Source: CAYTTA01 sp964440655 (lineage in GTDB: Bacteria > Bacteroidota > Rhodothermia > Balneolales > Balneolaceae). From it: a stretch of DNA of 64,000 bases. Under the pieces are notes generated by a model that saw only the letters and a list, made by a program, of their open reading frames with translations, ran no database searches and was not told the DNA's origin. Every line of letters starts with the position of its first letter. Position 1 is the stretch's first letter. Positions 44,973-53,471 of the stretch are shown here, one piece after another. Location: NCBI GenBank assembly GCA_964440655.1, contig CAYTTA010000002.1, positions 1 to 64,000 on the forward strand, in the 5' to 3' direction. The position numbers were made by a program, and so were the translations under genes.

Positions 44973-45664
44973 TGATGCGCATCGATATCCTCTCCGCTGT
45001 TCCGGAACTGCTGGAGAGTCCCCTCTCCCACAGCATCGTGGGAAGAGCCCGCAAACAGGGTCTGGTCCGGATAGAGATCCATGATCTGCGGGACCACTCC
45101 GAAGACAAGCATCGGAAAGTAGACGACTACCCCTACGGAGGCGGAGCCGGAATGGTGCTCACCGCACAACCCATCTTCTCCTGCATGGAGAGACTCTTCA
45201 GGGAGCGTTCCTATGACGAGATCCTCTTTCCATCACCCGACGGGATTCCATTCAGGCAGGAGCATGCCAACGAGCTCTCCCTGAAACAGAACCTGATCAT
45301 CCTCTGCGGACACTACAAAGGGGTCGATCACCGGGTGCGGGAAACCCTCGTCACCCGAGAGTACTCTATGGGTGATTTTGTCCTTTCAGGCGGTGAGATT
45401 CCGGCAATGGCCATTACCGACGCCATTGTCCGTCTTCTGCCCGGTGCACTTGGAGATGCGGAAAGCGCCCTGTCCGATTCGTTTCAGGAACCTCTGCTCT
45501 CCGCCCCTGTCTACACACGGCCGGCGGAGTTCAGGGGAATGAAAGTGCCGGACGTGCTCCTTTCCGGAGATCACGAAAAGGTCAGGAAGTGGAGAAGTGA
45601 ACAGGCACTGAAACGGACCCGGGAGCTGCGCCCCGACCTGTTGAAACAAGATTCGAATGAATAA
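44972..45664 (+). CDS. trmD: tRNA (guanine-N1)-methyltransferase TrmD
   Basis: TrmD methylates G37 of tRNAs with an adjacent G36. The 230-residue protein has a SPOUT knot: DDYPYGGGAGMVL, LCGHYKGVDHRVRE and YSMGDFVLSGGE, then AMAITDAIVRLLPGALG. The start overlaps the rimM stop by one base; ATG 44975 is a near alternative. Confidence 0.98.
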   Translation: MMRIDILSAVPELLESPLSHSIVGRARKQGLVRIEIHDLRDHSEDKHRKVDDYPYGGGAGMVLTAQPIFSCMERLFRERSYDEILFPSPDGIPFRQEHANELSLKQNLIILCGHYKGVDHRVRETLVTREYSMGDFVLSGGEIPAMAITDAIVRLLPGALGDAESALSDSFQEPLLSAPVYTRPAEFRGMKVPDVLLSGDHEKVRKWRSEQALKRTRELRPDLLKQDSNE

Positions 45665-45682
45665 GCCCAATTGGAACTGATT

Positions 45683-46093
45683 ATGGAAAAGCTAAAACTT
45701 ATTGAACAGACAGTTGTACGCGATGATATCCCTTCCTTTGCTGCAGGGGATACGGTCAACATTCACTATCGCGTACGCGAGGGGGACAAGGAACGGATCC
45801 AGCAGTATCAGGGGGTGGTCATCAGCGAGCGGGGCAGCGGGGCAAACAAGACCTTTACGGTCCGCAAGATGTCCGGCAACGTGGGTGTTGAACGGATTTT
45901 CCCCCTCTACTCACCCTTCATCGCAAAGATCGATGTTGTACGGAGAGGAAAGGTCCGTCGTTCCAAACTCTTCTATCTCCGGGCACTCCGGGGCAAGGCG
46001 GCAAGAATCCAGGAACGCGATCAGCGTCAGGTGAACGCTTCCAATAATGGAAACAACAAGGCAGCCGAAGCCAAGAAAGAAAACAAGGAGTAA
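45683..46093 (+). CDS. rplS: 50S ribosomal protein bL19
   Basis: This 136-residue bL19 is recognised from AGDTVNIHYRVREGDKERIQ, ISERGSGANKTFTVRKMS, and GVERIFPLYSP. The C-terminal 25 residues (NASNNGNNKAAEAKKENKE) are an added hydrophilic tail. I use ATG 45683, preceded by GGAA; a TTG four codons upstream is in frame. Confidence 0.97.
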   Translation: MEKLKLIEQTVVRDDIPSFAAGDTVNIHYRVREGDKERIQQYQGVVISERGSGANKTFTVRKMSGNVGVERIFPLYSPFIAKIDVVRRGKVRRSKLFYLRALRGKAARIQERDQRQVNASNNGNNKAAEAKKENKE

Positions 46094-46108
46094 TCCGGGA
46101 GAAGTCCG

Positions 46109-46672
46109 ATGAAAGTGATTCTGTTCGGCCCGCCCGGGGCAGGAAAGGGGACCCAGGCTGCCCTTATCCGGGATCATTACGCCATCCCCCACATCTCGAC
46201 GGGAGATATTTTTCGTGAAGCGATCCGGAACGAGACCGAGCTCGGCAAGCAGGTAAAAAGCATTCTCGACTCGGGTGAACTGGTCTCCGACCAGATTGTG
46301 GTCGACCTGGTCGCGGAGGAGCTGAAGAAAGAGGAGTACCGAAACGGATACATCCTCGACGGGTTTCCCCGGACGGTAGGACAGGCCGAAGCATTCGACA
46401 GGATTCTTCAAAGTCGGAATGACTCGATCGATGCGTTTGTGAGCCTGGAAGTTCCCCGGGAAGAACTCACCCGCAGGATCCTGAGCAGGGGAGAAGGACG
46501 GACCGATGACACTCCCGAGGGAGTAGAGAAACGGCTTCAGGTCTATGAAAACGAGACCCGTCCCGTAAAAGAGTTTTACGAGAAACAGGGACGCGTTCGG
46601 GAGATCGACGGCGTCGGTACCATCGAAGAGATCTTCGGCCGCATCCGGGACACTCTCGATCAGCTGAAATAG
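46109..46672 (+). CDS. adk: Adenylate kinase
   Basis: Adk interconverts ATP, ADP and AMP. The 187-residue protein has the P-loop GPPGAGKGTQAALI, the AMP site HISTGDIFREAI, LDGFPRTVGQAEAF, and the short-lid form (RGEGRTDDTPEGVEKRLQVY). A GGGAG ribosome site precedes the start. It is the last gene of the ffh-adk group; a terminator hairpin follows. Confidence 0.98.
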   Translation: MKVILFGPPGAGKGTQAALIRDHYAIPHISTGDIFREAIRNETELGKQVKSILDSGELVSDQIVVDLVAEELKKEEYRNGYILDGFPRTVGQAEAFDRILQSRNDSIDAFVSLEVPREELTRRILSRGEGRTDDTPEGVEKRLQVYENETRPVKEFYEKQGRVREIDGVGTIEEIFGRIRDTLDQLK

Positions 46673-46715
46673 CCGTCAGACCCGTTATTCAAGACGGTTT
46701 CCGAAGGTGACAAGC

Positions 46716-46747
46716 GGCCGGGCAGCCAGATGTCCCGGCCCTTTCTC
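46716..46747 (+). terminator. Terminator hairpin after adk
   Basis: GGCCGGG (46716-46722) pairs with CCCGGCC (46734-46740) around an 11-base loop, followed by CTTTCTC. It ends the ffh-adk group, 44 bases past adk. A pyrimidine-rich stretch follows it. Confidence 0.6.
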
Positions 46748-46832
46748 ACCCTTATCACCCCTCTCTCCTCCCGTATCTTCTCCCACGATCCGGGCTCTTC
46801 CTTACTTCTCTTTTCCTCTATCCTCCTTCCTG

Positions 46833-47744
46833 CTATCCCATCAGCATCTTCACGATCAGATCAGGCACATCCATGATGGAGTCCGGCATCAGGCTCTCCT
46901 CGAGAATCAGATCGGTCGGCATCGCCCCATGCACCAGGAGCGGGACCCGGTTTCGGGTATGGCTCTTTACCGAGAGATCCTCCAGATTTCCATGATCACT
47001 GCTGATCACCAGAACATCCTCACTCCTTTTGTTCCTTAACAGATGCAGGATAAACCGGTCCAGCGGGTGAAGGACCGTTCGGCTCATCTCCGGATCCATG
47101 CTGTGACCGGCCTCGTCGGTAAGAAAGTATTCAAAGAGTACAAGGTCATGACACTCTGCTGCCACAAGGAGACGAGCAGCAGCCTCTTCCGGTTCGATTT
47201 CAGGAATATCGGGATAGAGACGTTCCCTCCATCGTGTCTGCAGGATTTCTGCGGTAACCGCTGTTCCTTCCCTCACCTCCCGGACACCGTTCAGGCTCAC
47301 TCCGGCGGTTTTGGCCATCAGTGTGGTGCAGGTCCACCGATTCCGCGCTTTGGCCCGCTGAAAAAAGGGTTCAGGATAGGCATTGATGAAGTGGGGTTTC
47401 AGACCTGCCTCCTTCACCCGTTGAAAAAGACTTCTCTCCCGGATCAGCGGACGGGTTTTGGAGTGAGGCCAAGGACCGTAGTGCCTTCCTGCGATTTCTG
47501 CGGCATTCTCCCCGGTAAAGAGGGCAGCCTGCCCGGTACCGCTTTGAGGCAAACCCTCCACTCCGAGTGTGGCATCCAGGCCTGTAAACAGTTGTCCGGG
47601 CTCATGAACGGGTTCGCTGCTTTCTGTAAGCCCCTGACCCCGGGTCAGCTCCTGAAATGATTCCCACCGGGGATCGGAAAGAGGATTGTGCTTTCCCTTC
47701 TCCCCCAGACCTATCCCGTCGATAAAGAGAAAGATGACACTCAT
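46833..47744 (-). CDS. PGM-like metalloenzyme of the alkaline phosphatase superfamily
   Basis: This 303-residue protein has the metal-binding pattern of the phosphoglycerate-mutase-like metalloenzymes: FLFIDGIGLG near the N-terminus, LPQSGTGQAALFTGENAAE for the nucleophile region, FEYFLTDEAGHSMD, and VISSDHGNLEDL. Full-length 2,3-bisphosphoglycerate-independent mutases are about 510 residues, so this is a shorter relative with only the catalytic core. Substrate is unknown. The start overlaps the dtd stop by four bases, so the two are translated together. Confidence 0.82.
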   Translation of the reverse strand: MSVIFLFIDGIGLGEKGKHNPLSDPRWESFQELTRGQGLTESSEPVHEPGQLFTGLDATLGVEGLPQSGTGQAALFTGENAAEIAGRHYGPWPHSKTRPLIRERSLFQRVKEAGLKPHFINAYPEPFFQRAKARNRWTCTTLMAKTAGVSLNGVREVREGTAVTAEILQTRWRERLYPDIPEIEPEEAAARLLVAAECHDLVLFEYFLTDEAGHSMDPEMSRTVLHPLDRFILHLLRNKRSEDVLVISSDHGNLEDLSVKSHTRNRVPLLVHGAMPTDLILEESLMPDSIMDVPDLIVKMLMG

Positions 47745-48181
47745 TTTTCCACGATGATGGTCACAGGCCCCTCATTGATCAGAGAGACATCCATCATCGC
47801 TCCGAACTTCCCGGTCTCCACAGGCAGATCGCTTTCCGACCTGAGGTAACGGACCATCTCCTCATAAACCGGCTCGGCAATCCCCGGTGGTGCCGCCTCA
47901 CTGAATCCGGGGCGGTTCCCTCTCTGCACATCCCCATAGAGCGTGAATTGGGAGATTACAAGAATTCCTCCCCTGATATCACGTACAGAACGATTCATCT
48001 TTCCCTCTTCGTCCGGAAAGATTCTCATGTTCAGAATTTTATCACCCATCCAACGGATCACAGAGGCATCATCCTCCGGATGGATGCCAAGGAGCACAAG
48101 AAGTCCGGTACCGATAGAGCCTGTAACCTCTCCATCGACCGAAACCTGCGCACGGCTTACTCTCTGTATGACAGTTTTCAT
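47741..48181 (-). CDS. dtd: D-aminoacyl-tRNA deacylase
   Basis: Dtd removes D-amino acids wrongly attached to tRNA. The 146-residue protein has MKTVIQRVSRAQVSVDGEV at the start, the cross-subunit SQFTLYGD motif and NEGPVTIIV near the end (family motif NxGPVT). ATG 48181 gives the normal length; the same frame continues open through 48475 but only because it runs across the origin region. The stop overlaps the metalloenzyme start by four bases. Confidence 0.97.
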   Translation of the reverse strand: MKTVIQRVSRAQVSVDGEVTGSIGTGLLVLLGIHPEDDASVIRWMGDKILNMRIFPDEEGKMNRSVRDIRGGILVISQFTLYGDVQRGNRPGFSEAAPPGIAEPVYEEMVRYLRSESDLPVETGKFGAMMDVSLINEGPVTIIVEK

Positions 48182-48294
48182 CGGTGTATAACCCTGTGGA
48201 TAAAGCGGGTAAAACGTGTGGATAGCAAAAACAAGGTCAGGAATGTTGAATACCATCCACAGCTCTCCACAAAGATACGGCGATATCCACACCG

Positions 48295-48310
48295 GGTAAA
48301 AATTTTTACC
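48295..48310. repeat. AT-rich 16-bp palindrome in the origin region
   Basis: GGTAAAAATTTTTACC is a perfect palindrome placed just after a DnaA-box-like 9-mer. The AT-rich centre might unwind easily. Confidence 0.6.
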
Positions 48311-48489
48311 GGCGTGAATCATTTCATCGGTCATATATGTACAAAAAATGATGTCATTGTGGATAATAAAAAATCTGAGCCGCATGTCATTGATTTTACA
48401 ACACCGGTTATCCACCATGTCATCCACATTCTGTACACGCACTTCAAATTGAGTGTGTGCATTCGGGTTATCCACCTTTCCACACCCCC

Positions 48490-48516
48490 CTACTATTTAC
48501 AACAACTACAATCATC
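48490..48516 (+). other. DnaA-trio-like unwinding element
   Basis: After two adjacent DnaA-like boxes and a C-rich run, the sequence CTACTATTTACAACAACTAC begins at 48490 and continues in 3-base steps to 48516. In Bacillus subtilis a similar CTA-type repeat after the last boxes guides DnaA onto single-stranded DNA. Match is by pattern. Confidence 0.5.
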
Positions 48517-48643
48517 TTATTGTAATCACTCTTTTACCCTGTGGAAAACTCCTTCTAGGAGCCGCCGATCCACTACCCGAATGTTTCGTATATTTTCTCT
48601 TCAGTTCGTCAACTCCCCGGAACCATTTATCTTTTCTTCTTTC

Positions 48644-49654
48644 GTGAGCAAAAAACCGATTACCTACAAAGAGGCCGGAGTCGATATAGATGCCGGTGAG
48701 AAGCTGGTCGAATCGATCAAAAGTGTAGTCCGCGAAACACACAACAGCCAGGTCCTTTCCGATATCGGAGGATTCGGTGCCCTTTTCCAGCCTGACCTGA
48801 GCGGTTATGAAGCTCCGGTCTTTGTGAGCAGCGTGGATGGGGTCGGCACCAAGCTCATTGTCGCCTTCCGTACCGGAAAGTACGATACAATCGGCCAGGA
48901 TCTGGTCAACCACTGTGTCAATGACATTGCTGTTTGTGGCGCCCGCCCTCTCTTTTTTCTGGACTACTTCTCCACGGGCAGACTGGAGCAGCAGACGGGC
49001 TATGAGGTCATACGCGGCTTTGCCACGGCCTGCCGTGAAAACGGAGTCGCCCTGATCGGCGGGGAGACCGCCGAAATGCCCGATATCTACAAGGAGGGTG
49101 AGTTTGACCTGGCCGGAACGATTGTGGGAATCGTGGACAGAAAAAAATTGATCACGGGGGAGAGGATCCGCTCCGGAGACCGTCTGATCGGGATCCCGTC
49201 CAGCGGACTTCACACGAACGGCTACTCCCTGGCCCGAAAAGTGCTTTTCAGCCGTTACGACGTGAATGACACTGTGGAAGAGCTCGGCACAACGGTGGGA
49301 GATGCGCTTCTCTCGATACACCGTTCCTATCTCGGGATCATCACCCGCCTCAAGGAGCAGGACGGGGTGAACGGTTTCTCCCATATCACCGGTGGAGGAA
49401 TCGAGGGAAACACCCTTCGGATCCTTCCCGAAGGTCTCGGGCTGGAGATCGACTGGAAGGCATGGGAACAGCCGCCCCTCTTCCGACTCATTCAGGAGAC
49501 CGGACAGGTCCCGGAGGAGGATATGCGAAGAACCTTCAATCTGGGGATCGGTCTGATTGTAGTGGTTAATGCCGGACGGGAGCAGGAGATTCTCTCCCTT
49601 CTGGAATCGATGGGAGAGAATCCCGTCCCCATGGGCCGGGTGACAAAGAAGTGA
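48644..49654 (+). CDS. purM: Phosphoribosylformylglycinamidine cyclo-ligase
   Basis: PurM closes the imidazole ring of purines (AIR synthetase). From GTG 48644 the protein has 336 residues, the usual length. It begins SKKPITYKEAGVDIDAGEK, followed by GFGALFQPDLSGYEAPVFVS, VDGVGTKLIVAF, and GGETAEMPDIY, then ITGGGIEGNTLRILPEG. ATG 48581, 21 codons upstream, is also in frame but would give an N-terminus with no family match. Neither start has a clear ribosome site. The frame continues open to 47948 only across the origin region and the end of dtd. Confidence 0.97.
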   Translation: MSKKPITYKEAGVDIDAGEKLVESIKSVVRETHNSQVLSDIGGFGALFQPDLSGYEAPVFVSSVDGVGTKLIVAFRTGKYDTIGQDLVNHCVNDIAVCGARPLFFLDYFSTGRLEQQTGYEVIRGFATACRENGVALIGGETAEMPDIYKEGEFDLAGTIVGIVDRKKLITGERIRSGDRLIGIPSSGLHTNGYSLARKVLFSRYDVNDTVEELGTTVGDALLSIHRSYLGIITRLKEQDGVNGFSHITGGGIEGNTLRILPEGLGLEIDWKAWEQPPLFRLIQETGQVPEEDMRRTFNLGIGLIVVVNAGREQEILSLLESMGENPVPMGRVTKK

Positions 49655-49676
49655 TCCACTCCGGCATCTGCCCGGA

Positions 49677-50240
49677 TCAGAGCTCAATCGGAATGTCGAC
49701 CGCCCTGTCGTCCCACTCGATGGTCAGTGTGGTCCGACCGTTTTCCACTTCGGAAAAAGAGATGCGCATCGCCTCGACCGTCTCCCCGGTTGGTCGGGAG
49801 GGGCGGTTGAACCGGAGCAGATCGAAAGAACTGTCGTAGGAGAAGGCACCCCACTGCCCGAGCTTCCGATTCAGAATGACGGTCCACTCGTTCTCTTTCG
49901 GGATGGTGAAAAGAGCATAGGTTCCCGGTTCCACCCGGTTTCCGCCCATGCGTACTGCACGGGTAAGGGTGATCTCGGTCGCTTCATTGGCTCCGGTTCT
50001 CCAAACTTCTCCGAAAGGAACCAGTCCCCCAAAAATCTGCCGGCCCCGTTTGTAGGGTTGTCCGTAGACAATTTTCAGGTAGCTCTCCCCGTGACTGAGT
50101 GCCGCAATGGCAACAGGACTGGCACGATGCTGAACCTGATCCTGCTCGGTGGTAGCACCGCTCCGGTCGAGAGCGACGGAGAGGGTAGTGCCGGAGAGCA
50201 GAAACCCGGCAAGAAGCAGGAGAAGGGTGATCTTTTTCAT
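49677..50240 (-). CDS. DUF2911 domain-containing exported protein
   Basis: This 187-residue exported protein has a signal peptide (MKKITLLLLLAGFLLSGTTL). The DUF2911 domain is clear: VYGQPYKRGRQIFGGLVPFG, EVWRTGANEATEITLTRAV, GTYALFTIPKENEWTVILNR. Members are common in Bacteroidota; function is unknown. It is convergent with purM (22 bases apart) and lies 52 bases downstream of the large protease-like gene on the same strand, without proof of co-transcription. Confidence 0.88.
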   Translation of the reverse strand: MKKITLLLLLAGFLLSGTTLSVALDRSGATTEQDQVQHRASPVAIAALSHGESYLKIVYGQPYKRGRQIFGGLVPFGEVWRTGANEATEITLTRAVRMGGNRVEPGTYALFTIPKENEWTVILNRKLGQWGAFSYDSSFDLLRFNRPSRPTGETVEAMRISFSEVENGRTTLTIEWDDRAVDIPIEL

Positions 50241-50292
50241 GGATCCGGTTTGTTGGGTAAGGTTGCAGGGTTCGGAAGATCTACTATTCCAA

Positions 50293-53200
50293 TCAGAACG
50301 ATCCGATGATCATTTGCCACTCATTGCGTGCCGGTTCCCAGGCTGCTCCCACCCCGAAATCGAAATAAAGCCTGGAGAGAGCGAACCGGGCCCGGAGACC
50401 GGCTCCTATGAGGGTTCTGGAACGTTCCGGAAACAGCAGCGGACCGGTGTTGAGATCGGCCGCAGTCTGGCTGTAAAGGGCAATGTACAGATTCCCGAGG
50501 TAAGCGGGAACAAGCACTCCGCCATCTTCAGGCCAGGCAAGCGGGATGACATATCGCGTGTCGAACATCATCAGATTGTTCGTATCGAAAAGAATACCGA
50601 CGGGAAAGACCGTATCGAGTACATCACGCGTGCTGTAGGGGCCCGGTCGATTCTGTGTAAGAAACTGGGCCCGAAGCCGGAGAGACTGGTTCCATCTGGC
50701 CAGGGGAGCCAGATAGCGTGCCACCCCCGCACGGAAACCTCTCCGTTCGGAAAAATTACCGGTGATGGTGTGTCCGTAGGCCTGAAACCGCAAGGAGGAG
50801 TCGGCAAATCCAAGATTGAACTGGGAGAAGAGAGTCCAGCCGGAATTGGGTTGAAGATCCCGTGCGAACTGACGGAGCCTCCAATGGAAAGTGGCCCGGG
50901 TGGAGAAGGAGTGAAGGGGAGCATAGGAGGAGAGCGCTGCACCAGCCTCGTCAAGACCGAAGAAACGGATCCGGGAGAGGGTCACCTCTGGTTCCAGAAA
51001 GAGAGTCGTGGTCCGGGTGTTTTGCCGGAAAATGAACTGAAACGGGATGGAGAGAGAGGCTCCTGTCTGCTCCAGCAGGAGAGAGGAAGGAAGTCCGCCC
51101 GCGGAGGGAAGACCCTCTACCGGCATCAGGGAGGGTTCACTGAAAGCCCGGATCCGGAATCCGGGATAGAATCCCGAATAGCGGTACTCCGCATCGAACC
51201 AGTAGCGACCGTGAAAGCGGCTCGGGCGGATAGAGTAGGTATGGCGCCCCAGCGGATCTGTTGAGAGCATCTGCAGGGAGAGTTCCGCTCCTCCTTCTTC
51301 CCGCCGCCGGTAACCGGGCAGAAACATCCGGGGTTTCAGCCAGGAAGGAAACGGACGGTAGGAGTGCAGTTCCCAGCCGTTTTCTTCTGATACCGCTGCT
51401 GCCGGCCTGGCCGGACCGCTCTGCCGGCCGCCCTTATCCCGGGCCGGTTGGTTCCAACCGTTCAGGGTACCATTCCAGACTGTTTCCGGAACCGGTTCAG
51501 AGAGGAAGGAGGAGCGATCAAGAAGAACAGGAAGCTGCCGGTTATTCTCCTCCACGATGTAGACAATCCGGTCCCCATCCGGTGAGTAGGCAGGTTCCAG
51601 CGCATTGAATCGCGAGCGGGCGATCCGGATCAGCTCCCTCTTTTCCAGATCAAATTCATAGAGTTCAAGGCGGCCGGTGAAATCGCTCGAAAAGAGAAGT
51701 TTCTCCCGGACCGGATGCCACCGGATGTCAAATATCGATCCGGTCTGAAACGACAGATCGGGAGGGCCCTCCAGATCCGATGAAACATCCCCGTCCGAGG
51801 TGATCCAGAGTGACTGTCGCGTCCCCCTTCGTGCAATCACCCCCAGATGGGGAAGTCTGGGATGCTGTGCGGCTTCATCGAACTGATCCCCTTGAGGCAA
51901 GCTGGCCAGCGTGTCATACCCCTTTCCGTCGGAGCGGACCCGGACCAGAAGACTCTGCTCCCCGTCGTTCCGGATGGCAACGAGTCGGGACCCGGCGGAG
52001 ATGGAGGGGGAAGAGAGCATCCTGGTCCCATTCACTTCTCTGGCACGGCGGGTGTCCGGGTGGTAACGATAGAGAGAGGAGGTGAAGGTGTTCTCATAGA
52101 GAGGATGGGCAGTGTAATCGGAAAAATAGACCGTACCGTCTCCGGGATGGACCGTGTAGATCATGGAATCGGTGATGCGGTGCTCCAGAAGAAGTGTGAG
52201 CGTTTGGTCGGAGAGACGATAGAGCCAGAATCCGGTAGGGGCGTTATAGAAGCTGCCGTAAAAAAGAATCCGCTCCTCATCGATCCAGTGCGGTGCGCGG
52301 AGGGAGGCTCCTCTTTTTCCCGTCAACGGCACAGGAACGGCATCCGGTTGATCCGGAGAGTGCTGTTGCAGGCCTCTCTCTCCGTAGAGAGAGCCTGAGC
52401 CCTCCCGGGATCCGGCCCATCGGGTGAACTCCCGGTAGAGCGAGGAGGGCCATTTTCCGGTCTCCTTTCGCAGCGCCATCCCCATTCCCAGAAAAGGAAG
52501 ACGGTAGTGAGATTCGATGACCCGTTTCATGGTCTGAGGACCGTACTCCTGCTGGATCCAGTGAATGAAGGGGTAGGACGCAACGTAGTGCCGGTCGTAG
52601 GGACGGGTGGCAAGAGAGGGGTGGACCAGCTGGCCCATCGACCACCTGTTCTCCAGCTGGAATCCGGAGTCGAAACGCCGGGTGAACCAGGGGTAGTTCC
52701 CCCGTCCTCCTCCCGGTGAGATCCCATGGGTCTCGTACCAGACAGCAAGCCCCTCGAAGAAGCCGGATGGTGCGGCGGAGTGGACCGATCGTCTCAGGTC
52801 GGGAGAGAAGAGCCCGATCAGCGAGGTGAGACTCTTCGGCCGGACGTTCATATGGAGGGCATGGACCAGCTCATGCGCCAGAACCAGCTCCAGCCAGGAG
52901 CCGGTCCGGGGGTTCATCGCCTTCCCCGACATGGGAGGAACCTCCACCTCGGTGCGGAAGTTGAGAGGGATCACAAAGCCGTTGGAACGCTGGTTGCGGA
53001 CGTTCAGGACAACGGGGAACCGGCGGAGGGATCCTCCTGTCACCTCCTGAACTCCGGGATAGTGTTTTTCCAGGATCCGCCCCGACTCATACGCCACCGT
53101 TTCATATCCCTGCGGGAAAAGGATCCGGAAATGGGTCGTCCGGAGTTCCAGCCACTTTTCGGGGGGGCGGTAACGGTTGGTGTAGACCTGACCTTCTGCA

Positions 53201-53298
53201 GCGGGAGGAAGCAGCCAGATCAGAAAGAGGAGCAGGGTTGCGCAACACGCTCTCTTCTGCCTGTGCCTGTCACGGGAACCATAATGGAGGCAAATCAT
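50293..53298 (-). CDS. Zinc-protease / TolB-like propeller / outer-membrane barrel fusion protein
   Basis: This 1001-residue exported protein has three parts. After a signal segment (ATLLLFLIWLLPPAAEGQ), a gluzincin-like head at about 40-330 carries HELVH at 142-146 with a candidate third ligand in FFEGLAVW (Glu182). A TolB/PD40-like propeller at about 335-620 shows repeats such as EPAYSPDGDRIVYIVEE and FDIRWHPVREKLLFSSD. A strand-rich C-terminal part (about 660-1001), with MFDTRYVIPLAWPEDGG and a terminal EWQMIIGSF, looks like a surface-antigen-type barrel. It is probably anchored in the outer membrane, but substrate and orientation are unknown. Confidence 0.78.
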   Translation of the reverse strand: MICLHYGSRDRHRQKRACCATLLLFLIWLLPPAAEGQVYTNRYRPPEKWLELRTTHFRILFPQGYETVAYESGRILEKHYPGVQEVTGGSLRRFPVVLNVRNQRSNGFVIPLNFRTEVEVPPMSGKAMNPRTGSWLELVLAHELVHALHMNVRPKSLTSLIGLFSPDLRRSVHSAAPSGFFEGLAVWYETHGISPGGGRGNYPWFTRRFDSGFQLENRWSMGQLVHPSLATRPYDRHYVASYPFIHWIQQEYGPQTMKRVIESHYRLPFLGMGMALRKETGKWPSSLYREFTRWAGSREGSGSLYGERGLQQHSPDQPDAVPVPLTGKRGASLRAPHWIDEERILFYGSFYNAPTGFWLYRLSDQTLTLLLEHRITDSMIYTVHPGDGTVYFSDYTAHPLYENTFTSSLYRYHPDTRRAREVNGTRMLSSPSISAGSRLVAIRNDGEQSLLVRVRSDGKGYDTLASLPQGDQFDEAAQHPRLPHLGVIARRGTRQSLWITSDGDVSSDLEGPPDLSFQTGSIFDIRWHPVREKLLFSSDFTGRLELYEFDLEKRELIRIARSRFNALEPAYSPDGDRIVYIVEENNRQLPVLLDRSSFLSEPVPETVWNGTLNGWNQPARDKGGRQSGPARPAAAVSEENGWELHSYRPFPSWLKPRMFLPGYRRREEGGAELSLQMLSTDPLGRHTYSIRPSRFHGRYWFDAEYRYSGFYPGFRIRAFSEPSLMPVEGLPSAGGLPSSLLLEQTGASLSIPFQFIFRQNTRTTTLFLEPEVTLSRIRFFGLDEAGAALSSYAPLHSFSTRATFHWRLRQFARDLQPNSGWTLFSQFNLGFADSSLRFQAYGHTITGNFSERRGFRAGVARYLAPLARWNQSLRLRAQFLTQNRPGPYSTRDVLDTVFPVGILFDTNNLMMFDTRYVIPLAWPEDGGVLVPAYLGNLYIALYSQTAADLNTGPLLFPERSRTLIGAGLRARFALSRLYFDFGVGAAWEPARNEWQMIIGSF

Positions 53299-53471
53299 TT
53301 ATGACAATTGAGTCTGCAGTCCGGAACCGGTTCTTCAAAACGTCTCTGTCAGCTGCCGGCAATGAGAAAATACTTGTCGGCGGAAGCCACTTCATACAAA
53401 CCGGTATTATAAAAACGTTATAGTTATAACTCCTTATCGCATCGACCGTTAACTCAAAATCCCGGGTGACC

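Larger units (their letters stand above)
48182..48580. other. Candidate chromosomal replication origin (oriC)
   Basis: This noncoding stretch between dtd and purM has a dense cluster of DnaA-box-like 9-mers (consensus TTATCCACA). Exact boxes, both in reverse, are at 48195-48203 and 48358-48366. Single-mismatch boxes are at 48217-48225, 48283-48291, 48408-48416, 48420-48428, 48468-48476 and 48540-48548, with weaker ones at 48253, 48263 and 48476. An AT-rich palindrome lies at 48295-48310. Near the right end, TTATCCACC and TTTCCACA are followed by a C run and then CTACTATTTAC, which resembles the box/GC-cluster/DnaA-trio order of the Bacillus unwinding region. dnaA is not adjacent. Function is inferred. 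Confidence 0.82.

Noticed and set aside
48182..48475. N-terminal extension of dtd through the origin region
   Set aside because: Adds about 98 residues unrelated to Dtd; the family starts at MKTVIQRV.
47948..48643. Upstream extension of purM
   Set aside because: It crosses dtd and the DnaA boxes in frame only by chance; PurM homology starts at SKKPITYKEAG.
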